NCBI GenBank assembly: GCA_046757645.1
Contig: JBHHYS010000013.1
Span: forward strand, 1 to 38,600
Origin: JBHHYS01 sp046757645
GTDB lineage: Bacteria > Acidobacteriota > Terriglobia > Acidiferrales > 2-02-FULL-67-57
Length of the DNA: 38,600 nucleotides
Reading direction: 5' to 3'
The position numbers and the translations under genes were made by a program. Under the pieces are notes generated by a model, which saw nothing but the letters and a program-made list of their open reading frames with translations, was not told the DNA's origin and searched no databases. Below are positions 32,431 through 38,600 of this stretch, in pieces. Numbering within the stretch: the stretch's first letter is position 1; the number at the start of each line of letters is the position of its first letter.

Positions 32431-33561
32431 ATGCCTCGCGTCAATCAAAAGCGCGATTACTACGAAGTGCTCGGCGTCGGGCGCAACTCCTCCGACGACG
32501 AGATCAAAAAGGCCTATCGCCGCGCTGCCCTGGAGTGGCACCCGGACCGGAACCCGCATCGGAAGGAGCAAGCCGAGGAGCGCTTCAAGGAGGTGACGGA
32601 AGCCTACAGCGTTCTGGTCGACCCCCAGAAACGCGCCGCCTACGACCGCTACGGCCACGCCGGACTCGGCGGCCAGCCCTTCACCGGTTTTGACGAGTCC
32701 ATCTTTGCCGACTTCGCGGATATCTTCGGCGACTTCTTCGGCTTTGAAGACCTCTTCGGTTTCGGCGGGACGCGGCGACGCACCCGCCCCCGCCGCGGCC
32801 GCGACCTCCGCTATGACCTCGAACTCAGCTTCGAGGAGGCGGTCCGGGGCGTCGAAACCAAGATCAAGATTGCCCGCCGGGAGGCTTGTTCGCCGTGTGG
32901 CGGCGCCGGTACCCGCACAGGTCTATCTACATGCACCGCCTGCCACGGCCGCGGCCAGCTCCGCTATCAGCAAGGTTTTTTTACGGTCTCCCGCACCTGC
33001 TCGCAGTGCCAGGGCACCGGCCAAATTATTCGCGACCCTTGCCCCGAATGCCACGGTGAGGGTCAGGTCTCCCGGCAACGCATGCTCGAAATTCGGATTC
33101 CCGCCGGGGTGGACAACGGGACGCGCTTGCGGATTGCCGGGGAAGGCGAAGCCGGCAGTCACGGCGGCCCGCCGGGTGACCTCTACGTGGTGCTCCAAGT
33201 CCAGGAACACCCCTTCTTCGAGCGCCGCGAGTCGAACCTCTACTGCTTGATTCCGATTTCCTTCCCGCAGGCGGCCCTGGGCGCCGACCTCCGGGTTCCC
33301 GCCCTGGACGGCCACCAGAACGTGAAAGTGCCCCCCGGCACGCAGAGCGGGACGATTTTTCGTCTGCGGGGCAAGGGCTTGCCCAACCTGAACGGTGGCG
33401 GGCGCGGCGACCTCTTCGTGGAAGTTCGCGTGGCCATCCCCAAGAAGCTCACCCGTGAGCAGAAGGTACTGATCGAACAGCTCGGCCAGACGCTGCCGGC
33501 GGAAAACCGCCCCGCCGACAAGGCCAGCCTGTTCGACCGCGTCAAGGACATCTTCGGCTGA
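32431..33561 (+). CDS. dnaJ: Chaperone protein DnaJ
   Basis: A 376-residue type I J-protein. The J domain has HPD at residues 37-39; a Gly/Phe-rich linker (FADIFGDFFGFEDLFGFGG) follows. The four zinc-binding repeats CSPCGGAG, CTACHGRG, CSQCQGTG and CPECHGEG are all intact, followed by two beta-rich substrate domains. It stimulates DnaK ATPase and delivers unfolded clients. It is co-transcribed with grpE. Confidence 0.95.
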   Translation: MPRVNQKRDYYEVLGVGRNSSDDEIKKAYRRAALEWHPDRNPHRKEQAEERFKEVTEAYSVLVDPQKRAAYDRYGHAGLGGQPFTGFDESIFADFADIFGDFFGFEDLFGFGGTRRRTRPRRGRDLRYDLELSFEEAVRGVETKIKIARREACSPCGGAGTRTGLSTCTACHGRGQLRYQQGFFTVSRTCSQCQGTGQIIRDPCPECHGEGQVSRQRMLEIRIPAGVDNGTRLRIAGEGEAGSHGGPPGDLYVVLQVQEHPFFERRESNLYCLIPISFPQAALGADLRVPALDGHQNVKVPPGTQSGTIFRLRGKGLPNLNGGGRGDLFVEVRVAIPKKLTREQKVLIEQLGQTLPAENRPADKASLFDRVKDIFG

Positions 33562-33590
33562 CACTGCCCGGTGAGCGCTCGGATCAACGC

Positions 33591-33619
33591 TTGCCTCTTG
33601 CCGCCCGGTCGAGCATAAT
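33591..33619 (+). promoter_or_regulatory. Promoter of the outer-membrane-like protein
   Basis: TTGCCT (33591-33596), a 17-base spacer, CATAAT (33614-33619), 26 bases before the gene. Confidence 0.6.
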
Positions 33620-33645
33620 ACGCCCCGGTTCGTGGGGTTCACACC

Positions 33646-34530
33646 ATGCGCATGCTCTTGCCGATTTTGTTGCTGCTCAGCCTCCCGCTGGCCGCGCCTG
33701 CTCAGCAGCGACCTCTCACCACCGAGGAAGCCGAAACCGTTCCAGCCGGCGAAACACTGGTTCAGTTCGGCTTTGAGTATTTGCAAGACGTGCGCTTCCC
33801 GCTCTCCGGCTTGGAGGGCGACCTGAGTCGCGTCGGCGTGCTTGACGTTCGTATGGGTATCAGCCGCGCCGCCGAAATCGAGATTCAGGGAACCATTCGC
33901 AACTTTCTCTCCGTGAGCGAGCAGGGCGCCGCCTTCGTCGCCTTGGCCCCCGGCCAGCGTCCCGCTCTCAGTCTCAGCCGCGGAGCGACTTCCACCTCCG
34001 ACTTCGGGGATTTCACCCTGGCGGCGAAGTTCCGCCTGCGGGCGGAAACCGAGCGTCACCCAGCCATCGGCCTCCGCTTCGGCTTCGAGATGCCCAACTC
34101 GGATGAAGCCCGCGGCATCGGCCTCAACACCACCAACATTTTTGCCACTCTTCTGGCGCAGAAGCATTTCGGCAAGCTGAACCTCTTCGGCAACCTGGGC
34201 TTGGGGATCTTCGAGGCCCCGGCCGGCTCGTTCTCCCAGAACGACCTCATCCTGTATGGGCTGGGTGCCGTCTATCCCGTGCACGCGCGGGTGAACTTGG
34301 TGGGGGAAGTAGCGGGCCGGCAAAGCACCCGCAGCACGCCGGTCTCGAGCGCTCTAGTGGGAACCGGCAGCCGCTCGCAAGCCCGGCTGGGAGTGCAGGT
34401 TTTTGCCGGGGGCTTTCGCTGGGACTTTGCCGGGATTGCCGGCCTCACCAAAAACGACGCCAACACCGGATTCGCCTTCGGCGTCAGCAAAAGCCTGCGC
34501 CTCTGGTCCGCCTCCGGAACCACGCGCTAG
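33646..34530 (+). CDS. Secreted beta-barrel-like outer membrane protein
   Basis: A 294-residue protein with a Sec signal peptide (MRMLLPILLLLSLPLAAPAQ). The rest shows alternating beta strands of the kind found in transporter-like outer-membrane proteins: ETLVQFGFEYLQDVRFPLSG, FTLAAKFRLRAETERHPAIG, HFGKLNLFGNLGLGIF, ARVNLVGEVAGRQ and FGVSKSLRLW. It belongs to no family I can name; a DUF3187- or MetA-pathway-type phenol-degradation-like barrel is possible. The last strand does not end in the usual Phe. It has its own promoter. Confidence 0.75.
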   Translation: MRMLLPILLLLSLPLAAPAQQRPLTTEEAETVPAGETLVQFGFEYLQDVRFPLSGLEGDLSRVGVLDVRMGISRAAEIEIQGTIRNFLSVSEQGAAFVALAPGQRPALSLSRGATSTSDFGDFTLAAKFRLRAETERHPAIGLRFGFEMPNSDEARGIGLNTTNIFATLLAQKHFGKLNLFGNLGLGIFEAPAGSFSQNDLILYGLGAVYPVHARVNLVGEVAGRQSTRSTPVSSALVGTGSRSQARLGVQVFAGGFRWDFAGIAGLTKNDANTGFAFGVSKSLRLWSASGTTR

Positions 34531-34661
34531 TCCCCCTGTTAACGACCTCGGCCGCACGGAATCTACGAGATGGTCCCCCTGGGCAGCCCGCCCCGGCTCG
34601 CGCCGGCGGGCCGGGGAAGCCCGTGGGCTGACCGCCGACGCCGTCTTGCCCCTTCTGTTCA

Positions 34662-34685
34662 GCCCAGCGGTTTCCGCCGCTGGGC
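34662..34685. terminator. Perfect 9-base hairpin between convergent genes
   Basis: GCCCAGCGG (34662-34670), loop TTTCCG, CCGCTGGGC (34677-34685). It lies downstream of both the beta-barrel gene and the GT2 gene. No T-run. Confidence 0.5.
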
Positions 34686-34687
34686 GC

Positions 34688-34712
34688 GGCACCACGAGTT
34701 GGAACCGCACTA
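34688..34712 (-). repeat. Family A repeat end fused to the GT2 stop codon
   Basis: On the minus strand TAGTGCGGTTCCAACTCGTG followed by GTGCC; the TAG is the stop of the glycosyltransferase gene. This is the best match in the window to the family end. The far end is not clear. Confidence 0.65.
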
Positions 34713-35432
34713 ACCCGCCGCCCACAGCCGCCCAATCGTCCAGAGGATTTTGGCTCCGGCGCGGATCGCGCCCCTGAGGGTTCCGGAAATCTTCGACCGG
34801 CCGATGCGCACCCGATAGGAGACCGGCACTTCCCGCACCCGCAGCCCGCGCCGCAGCGCCTTCACTTGCATCTCGACCGTCCAGCCAAAGTCGGGGTCGC
34901 GCAGGGCGAGTTCTTCCAGGCGGGAGCGGCGGATGGCACGAAACGGACCCAGATCCGTGTAGCGAAACCCGTAGAGCAGTCGGATGAGCGCCACCGCCAG
35001 GCGGTTCCCCCAGCGCTGCTGCCAGCCGAGCGAGCGGGCTTCGGCGTGCCCCCGCACCCGCGAGCCGATGACCAGGTCTGCCTCGCCGTGCACGATCGGC
35101 TCGATGAGCTCGACGGCTTCGGCGGGCAGGTCGCTGCCGTCCGCGTCCATGAACACAACGATCTCGATCCCCGGGTCGAGCGCCGCCAGTCCGGCGAGGC
35201 AGGCGCGCCCGTAGCCGTGCCGGGGCTCCTCGACCACCTGGGCTCCTGCCGCCCGCGCCACCCGCGCGGTCCCGTCCGTGCTGCCGTTGTCCACCACCAC
35301 AATCTGGGCAAACAGTCCGCGCGGCAGCGCTTCCAATACATTGGCGAGTGCCAGCTCCTCGTTCAGAGCCGGTATGATTAGGGCTACCGGCGCGGTGGAG
35401 GACGGCCGGGCGGGAACCAGGTTGGGCTTCAC
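34710..35432 (-). CDS. Family 2 glycosyltransferase (dolichyl/polyprenyl-phosphate sugar synthase-like)
   Basis: A 240-residue GT-A-fold enzyme. ALIIPALNEELAL starts the domain, VVDNGSTDGTA binds the nucleotide, and FMDADGSD holds the metal-binding aspartates; LGPFRAIRRSRLEEL and MQVKALRRGLRVREVPVSYR are typical of DPM1/ArnC-like enzymes. There is no membrane segment. It probably loads a sugar on polyprenyl phosphate for envelope polymers. The start is uncertain: GTG 35432 is used. It is divergent from lepB. Confidence 0.88.
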   Translation of the reverse strand: MKPNLVPARPSSTAPVALIIPALNEELALANVLEALPRGLFAQIVVVDNGSTDGTARVARAAGAQVVEEPRHGYGRACLAGLAALDPGIEIVVFMDADGSDLPAEAVELIEPIVHGEADLVIGSRVRGHAEARSLGWQQRWGNRLAVALIRLLYGFRYTDLGPFRAIRRSRLEELALRDPDFGWTVEMQVKALRRGLRVREVPVSYRVRIGRSKISGTLRGAIRAGAKILWTIGRLWAAG

Positions 35433-35458
35433 GGCGATTCCGGGCCGGCGCTGGGGTC

Positions 35459-35487
35459 TTGCCCGTCGGCGCAGGCTGTGTTATAGA
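35459..35487 (+). promoter_or_regulatory. Candidate promoter of lepB
   Basis: TTGCCC (35459-35464), a 17-base spacer, TATAGA (35482-35487). The leader would be only about 8 bases, so it is uncertain. Confidence 0.45.
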
Positions 35488-35501
35488 AAGGAACTCTAAG
35501 G

Positions 35502-36101
35502 ATGAGCGATGTCCGCCATTCACAGTCTCCGTTGAACGGCGAGTCTCCTCGAGGGCGCGGGGGCTGGCCTTTTCTCGGCCTTTCTTTCGGCTGGCTGCGT
35601 GACCTGGTCCTCACCATCGCCTTCGCACTGGTTATCATTGCTTTCGTTTTCCAGCCCGTCAAGGTCGAGGGCAACAGCATGGCTCCGCGGTTGAGCGACC
35701 AGGAGCGCATCTTCATCAATAAGTTCATCTATAAGTTTGAGCCCATCGAGCGCGGCGACATTGTAGTCTTCCGCTACCCTCGCGACCCGGCAAAGTCCTT
35801 CATTAAGCGGGTGGTGGGGCTGCCCGGGGAGACAGTGGAGATTCGCCGCGGGGTTGTCTATATCAACGGCGCTCCCCTCCGCGAGGACTACCTGCCGGCG
35901 GCCGAGTCCGACCAGCACTCCTATCCCCCCACGCGCCTGCGGGCAGAGAACTACTTCGTGCTCGGCGACCACCGGCGGAATTCCAACGACTCGCGCTCCT
36001 GGGGGACCGTACATCGGGATTATATCTATGGCAAAGCGGTCTTCGCCTACTGGCCGCCGGAGCGCTTGGGGCGGATTAAAGCCTCTCGAGGAGCCGACTA
36101 G
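35502..36101 (+). CDS. lepB: Signal peptidase I
   Basis: A 199-residue membrane-bound serine protease that removes Sec and Tat signal peptides. It has one N-terminal anchor (residues 34-50, DLVLTIAFALVIIAFVF). The catalytic serine is Ser59 in VEGNSMAP and the general base is Lys102 in FIKRVVGLPGE; box E GDHRRNSNDSRSWG follows. This single-anchor, short form is common outside the enterics. ATG 35502 has AAAGGAA upstream. The TAG stop begins a family A repeat. Confidence 0.95.
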   Translation: MSDVRHSQSPLNGESPRGRGGWPFLGLSFGWLRDLVLTIAFALVIIAFVFQPVKVEGNSMAPRLSDQERIFINKFIYKFEPIERGDIVVFRYPRDPAKSFIKRVVGLPGETVEIRRGVVYINGAPLREDYLPAAESDQHSYPPTRLRAENYFVLGDHRRNSNDSRSWGTVHRDYIYGKAVFAYWPPERLGRIKASRGAD

Positions 36102-36187
36102 TGCGGTTCCAAACGCTCCCACCGTATCGGCTGTGGGATGAAGTGAAAGTCCCAATGAGTCGGCACCACAAGTTGGAAAGACGCTAG
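36099..36187 (+). repeat. Family A repeat, two-ended reference copy
   Basis: Begins with the lepB stop (TAGTGCGGTTCCAAACGC) and ends CACAAGTTGGAAAGACGCTA. Inside are a short stem (TCCCAC/GTGGGA) and GAAGTGAAAGTCCC. Its two ends are imperfect inverted repeats. It fills most of the lepB-carA gap. Confidence 0.7.
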
Positions 36188-36222
36188 GATGCCGCCGCCG
36201 CAGAGCGAGCCAAGGAGAATGG

Positions 36223-37365
36223 ATGGAGGCGACCCTCGCCTTAGAGGACGGACGCGTCTTTAAGGGAAGAGGATTCGGCGCTCCCACCGAGCGCGGCGGC
36301 GAAGTCGTTTTCAACACCTCCATCACCGGCTACCAGGAAATCTTTACCGACCCTTCCTACGCCGGCCAAATCGTCTGCCTCACCTATCCCCACATCGGCA
36401 ACGTGGGCGCCAATCTCTTCGACAACGAAGCCGCCCGGCCCTACATCGAGGCCCTGGCGGTGCGGGACTTCTCCCAGGTCGCCTCCAACTGGCGCAGCCG
36501 CGAGACCGCTGAGGAGTTCCTCGCCCGGCACCGCATCCCCGTCATCAGCCACATTGATACCCGCGCCCTGGTGCGCCACCTGCGCACCCACGGCGCCATG
36601 CGGGCTGTGCTCTCCACCGTTTGCACCGATGCCGCAGCACTGGTGGCCAAGGCTCGTGCCCTCCTGGAGATGGTCGGGCTCGACCTGGCCAAGACCGTGA
36701 CCACGTCTAAGCCCTACGACTGGACGGTACCAAGAGTGCAGCTTGCTCCCGGCGCCCGGCCTCAGCCGGCTGCCGCCCGCTTCCACGTTGTCGCCTACGA
36801 CTACGGCATCAAGCAAAACATTCTCCGCCGCTTGGTGGACGTAGGTTGTCGCGTCACCGTGGTGCCCGCGCTCACGCTGCCAGAGGACGTGCTGGCGATG
36901 AAACCTGACGGAATCTTCCTCTCGAACGGCCCTGGCGACCCGGAACCCTGCACCTACGGCATTGACGCCGTGCGCAAGATGGCCGGCCGCGTCCCTATTT
37001 TCGGCATCTGCCTCGGCCATCAGATCGTTGGGTTGGCGCTGGGCGGCAAGACCTATAAGCTCAAGTTCGGCCACCACGGCGCCAACCATCCCGTGAAGAA
37101 TCTACTCACCGGCAAGGTGGAGATTACCGCGCAGAACCATGGCTTCGCTGTCGATCCCGACTCGCTGCTGGCAAACGAGGTCGAGTTGACGCATATGAAC
37201 CTGAACGACTCGACGCTCGAGGGCCTGCGCCACCGCTCCCTGCCGCTCTTCAGCGTCCAGTACCACCCCGAAGCCTCCCCCGGCCCCCACGACTCCCACT
37301 ACCTGTTCACCCAATTCGTGAAGATGATAGTTGATTGGAAGGACAAATGTCGTTCTTCAGAATGA
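36223..37365 (+). CDS. carA: Carbamoyl-phosphate synthase small (glutaminase) subunit
   Basis: A 380-residue protein. The N-terminal CPSase small domain has VVFNTSITGYQEIFTDPSYA. The class I glutamine amidotransferase domain has the nucleophile Cys263 in FGICLGHQ, and His/Glu in YHPEASPGPHDS. It supplies ammonia from glutamine to CarB for arginine and pyrimidine synthesis. AAGGAG lies 5-11 bases before ATG 36223. carB normally follows directly; here it is displaced by about 1.15 kb. The last residues (DWKDKCRSSE) may have been altered by the insertion, since the next gene starts inside them. Confidence 0.95.
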   Translation: MEATLALEDGRVFKGRGFGAPTERGGEVVFNTSITGYQEIFTDPSYAGQIVCLTYPHIGNVGANLFDNEAARPYIEALAVRDFSQVASNWRSRETAEEFLARHRIPVISHIDTRALVRHLRTHGAMRAVLSTVCTDAAALVAKARALLEMVGLDLAKTVTTSKPYDWTVPRVQLAPGARPQPAAARFHVVAYDYGIKQNILRRLVDVGCRVTVVPALTLPEDVLAMKPDGIFLSNGPGDPEPCTYGIDAVRKMAGRVPIFGICLGHQIVGLALGGKTYKLKFGHHGANHPVKNLLTGKVEITAQNHGFAVDPDSLLANEVELTHMNLNDSTLEGLRHRSLPLFSVQYHPEASPGPHDSHYLFTQFVKMIVDWKDKCRSSE

Positions 37366-38021
37366 TCACGATTGAACCAACACTTACACTTGACGGAGTG
37401 GCAACTCTTACCGCGGGGGTAATTGCCTTTGTCGCGATAATGTTGCAAATACGGTCGTCACGCAGAGCAGTTGAAAAGCAGCTAAATGCTGACCGACAAG
37501 CACGGGTTGAGGAACAGGAGAGGCAGAAACTTGCGGTGGCGAAGGCGGTGCTCTTCGAAATAGATGCTTTCTATCGCTACCACCTCCGAGACCCACGTGT
37601 TTTCTTGGCGAACACTGACGTACTCAAGGCCGATCTTCCTGGAGTTAAGTCGGTCGCACCACATCCGTTTCCAGTCTATTACGGCAATACTGGTTTCGTA
37701 GGCCGGTTGGATGACGAAGGTGTGCAAGCCATCGTCGAGTTTCTTGCCGCTGCTCAGTCACATCTTGCGACAGCCCGTGATTATAAATCCAGCATGGAGC
37801 GTTTCCTCAGAGGCGACAATCCTGCTACTGCTGAGGTAGAAGCCCGAACGTATCTCAGCCAAATGAAGAATGCACTCCCCGAAATGATAAAGCTGGCTTA
37901 CATCGTTTGTTTCAAGCTTTGCAAACTCACTGGCGTTCCCTTCGAGCATCCAAAGATAGCTGTTGCAGGTGAACCCCTTACAATGGAAAAGATCGCTGCT
38001 TCTTTGCAGAGAACAACCTGA
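37347..38021 (+). CDS. Membrane-anchored protein of unknown function inserted between carA and carB
   Basis: A 224-residue protein I do not recognise. One N-terminal membrane helix covers residues 17-37 (VATLTAGVIAFVAIMLQI), a charged coiled-coil-like segment covers 38-70 (RRAVEKQLNADRQARVEEQE), then a mixed helical domain (FYRYHLRDPRVFLANTDVLK, LDDEGVQAIVEFLAAA). The layout of one helix, coiled coil and soluble domain is common in accessory membrane sensors. It is noticeably more AT-rich by eye than carA. ATG 37347 has GGAAGGA upstream and overlaps the last 19 bases of carA, so translation is coupled. It is likely acquired. Confidence 0.7.
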   Translation: MSFFRMITIEPTLTLDGVATLTAGVIAFVAIMLQIRSSRRAVEKQLNADRQARVEEQERQKLAVAKAVLFEIDAFYRYHLRDPRVFLANTDVLKADLPGVKSVAPHPFPVYYGNTGFVGRLDDEGVQAIVEFLAAAQSHLATARDYKSSMERFLRGDNPATAEVEARTYLSQMKNALPEMIKLAYIVCFKLCKLTGVPFEHPKIAVAGEPLTMEKIAASLQRTT

Positions 38022-38051
38022 GCTGTTCTTGGAAAAGCTCGAGACAAAAAC

Positions 38052-38111
38052 ATGCCGAAGCGGACGGACATTAAGAAGGTTCTGATTACTGGCTCGGGGC
38101 CGATTGTCATC
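38052..38111 (+). pseudogene. Duplicated 5' fragment of carB
   Basis: Codes MPKRTDIKKVLITGSGPIVI and aligns without gaps to the first 20 codons of carB at 38516 (MPKRTDIEKILIIGSGPIVI); 54 of 60 bases agree by eye. The match stops after ATC at 38111 and 38575. The frame continues into the family B repeat and ends at TGA 38154-38156, giving a 34-codon reading frame. Confidence 0.85.
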
Positions 38112-38120
38112 CATCCCACG

Positions 38121-38506
38121 TTGTCATTCCGAGCGAAGCGAGGAATCTGCTTTTGAACAAACGCTACTACGTTTACATCTTGGCCAGCCGGTCGCGGAAC
38201 TTGTACACGGGAGTGACCGGAGAATTGAAGGACAGGATAATGCAGCACAAGCTGGGTGTGATCGTGGGATTCACACGAAAGTACCGCGTTCACCGGCTGG
38301 TTCATTTGGAAACCTACTCCGACGTGCGCGACGCCATCGCCCGCGAGAAGCAAATCAAGAGATGGCGGCGTGAGAAGAAAGTGGCGCTGATCGAGTCGCG
38401 AAATCCGGCTTGGGACGACCTAGCGGCAGAATGGTTCGATGAGAAGCAGGTCCCTCGACTCCCCCGACTGTTGGAGAACAACAGGCGGGGTCGCTCGGGA
38501 TGACAA
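38121..38506. mobile_element. Candidate GIY-YIG nuclease-bearing inverted-repeat unit (family B)
   Basis: Left arm 38121-38148 (TTGTCATTCCGAGCGAAGCG then AGGAATCT) and right arm 38491-38506 (TCGCTCGGGATGACAA), which is the reverse complement of the outer left arm with one mismatch in 16. The unit contains one gene, is flanked by duplicated carB DNA, and has gene-less relatives at 2247-2325 and 28967-29000. Mobility is inference. Confidence 0.65.
38153..38503 (+). CDS. Solitary GIY-YIG endonuclease-domain protein
   Basis: A 116-residue protein of the short GIY-YIG (UPF0213/SLX1-like) type. YYVYILASRSRNLYTGVTGE holds the paired motif (here VYIL then YTGVT). The arginine of DRIMQHK, EKQIKRWRREKK and the closing ESRNPAWDDLAAEWF are typical. 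GIY-YIG domains cut one DNA strand with one metal ion; functions of the short bacterial forms are mostly unknown. TTG 38153 overlaps the stop of the carB-fragment frame (TTGA) and begins five bases after the left repeat arm. The stop TGA lies inside the right arm. No ribosome site is evident, so coupling is likely. Confidence 0.85.
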   Translation: MNKRYYVYILASRSRNLYTGVTGELKDRIMQHKLGVIVGFTRKYRVHRLVHLETYSDVRDAIAREKQIKRWRREKKVALIESRNPAWDDLAAEWFDEKQVPRLPRLLENNRRGRSG

Positions 38507-38515
38507 GATAAAAGA

Positions 38516-38600
38516 ATGCCGAAGCGGACGGACATTGAGAAGATACTGATCATCGGCTCGGGGCCGATTGTCATCGGGCAGGCGTGCGAGTTCGACTACT
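38516..38600 (+). CDS. carB: Carbamoyl-phosphate synthase large subunit, 5' end only
   Basis: The first 28 codons (MPKRTDIEKILIIGSGPIVI, then GQACEFDY) match the start of CarB, the ATP-grasp subunit that makes carbamoyl phosphate. The gene runs off the window. The sequence just upstream (GATGACAAGATAAAAGA) has no strong ribosome site and derives partly from the right repeat arm, so the insertion has replaced its native leader. Confidence 0.93.
   Translation, partial: MPKRTDIEKILIIGSGPIVIGQACEFDY

Noticed and set aside
38052..38156. Functional 34-residue microprotein from the carB fragment
   Set aside because: Half of it is translated repeat sequence, so a product is not expected to fold. 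It is treated as a remnant that may only serve translation coupling.
1..38600. CRISPR array
   Set aside because: No regularly spaced direct repeats were seen anywhere. All repeats are dispersed and mostly inverted.
1..38600. Classical insertion sequence or transposase
   Set aside because: No DDE, HUH or serine/tyrosine recombinase domain occurs in any coding region. The only mobility-type protein is the GIY-YIG nuclease.

Overview
This is a GC-rich, tightly packed chromosomal window from a Gram-negative bacterium. A soil or sediment Acidobacteriota member is my best guess. The reasons are the gene mix (two-subunit 2-oxoacid:ferredoxin oxidoreductase, AmmeMemoRadiSam radical SAM enzyme, trehalose synthesis, PilZ and STAS regulators), several families of short dispersed inverted repeats, and sigma70-type promoters with 17-base spacers. 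No rRNA or marker tree can be checked here, so the phylum is inference.

Layout. 1-2.2 kb: an AT-richer ParB-like gene directly upstream of a coxM/coxG pair. 2.3-5.2 kb: a TPR protein and a KefB-like cation/proton antiporter, divergent from a small membrane protein. 5.3-8.6 kb: two radical SAM genes separated by a repeat-rich stretch with a small conserved-looking gene and a broken copy of its 3' end. 8.7-12.1 kb: a secreted protein translationally coupled to a membrane-anchored GH113-like glycosidase. 12.2-15.7 kb: the korA-korB-hypothetical operon with a clear promoter. 15.9-17.2 kb: a one-helix membrane protein and a sigma-factor-like protein with a zinc-finger anti-sigma-like tail. 17.3-21.2 kb: a trans-sulfuration enzyme divergent from otsA-otsB. 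21.4-25.3 kb: 5'-nucleotidase, STAS protein, haloalkane dehalogenase and PilZ protein. 25.4-28.9 kb: tRNA-Phe, ftsK and uppP. 29.0-33.6 kb: GNAT acetyltransferase and rsmA, divergent from hrcA-grpE-dnaJ. 33.6-36.1 kb: an outer-membrane-like protein, a GT2 glycosyltransferase and lepB. 36.2-38.6 kb: carA and the first codons of carB, separated by about 1.15 kb of accessory DNA.

Two observations stand out. (1) Between carA and carB lies a GIY-YIG nuclease gene enclosed by inverted repeats. The same repeat occurs without a nuclease gene at 2.25 kb and 28.97 kb. The nuclease unit is bracketed by two copies of the first 60 bases of carB (54/60 identical by my alignment). The upstream carB fragment reads into the repeat and stops in a TTGA overlap with the nuclease start codon, and the right repeat supplies the nuclease stop codon. 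This looks like a small nuclease-carrying mobile unit with MITE-like relatives. (2) A second repeat family of about 50-130 bases has an end resembling TAGTGCGGTTCCAACT. It is fused to the 3' end of at least seven unrelated genes here, so that the gene's stop codon (TAG, once TAA) is the first three bases of the repeat. I know of no named element with this property.

Much of the window is housekeeping: envelope (uppP, lepB, GT2), proteostasis (hrcA-grpE-dnaJ), chromosome segregation (ftsK), rRNA modification (rsmA), pyrimidine/arginine synthesis (carAB) and compatible-solute synthesis (otsAB). Accessory DNA sits mainly at 0-0.9 kb, 6.4-7.4 kb and 37.3-38.5 kb.
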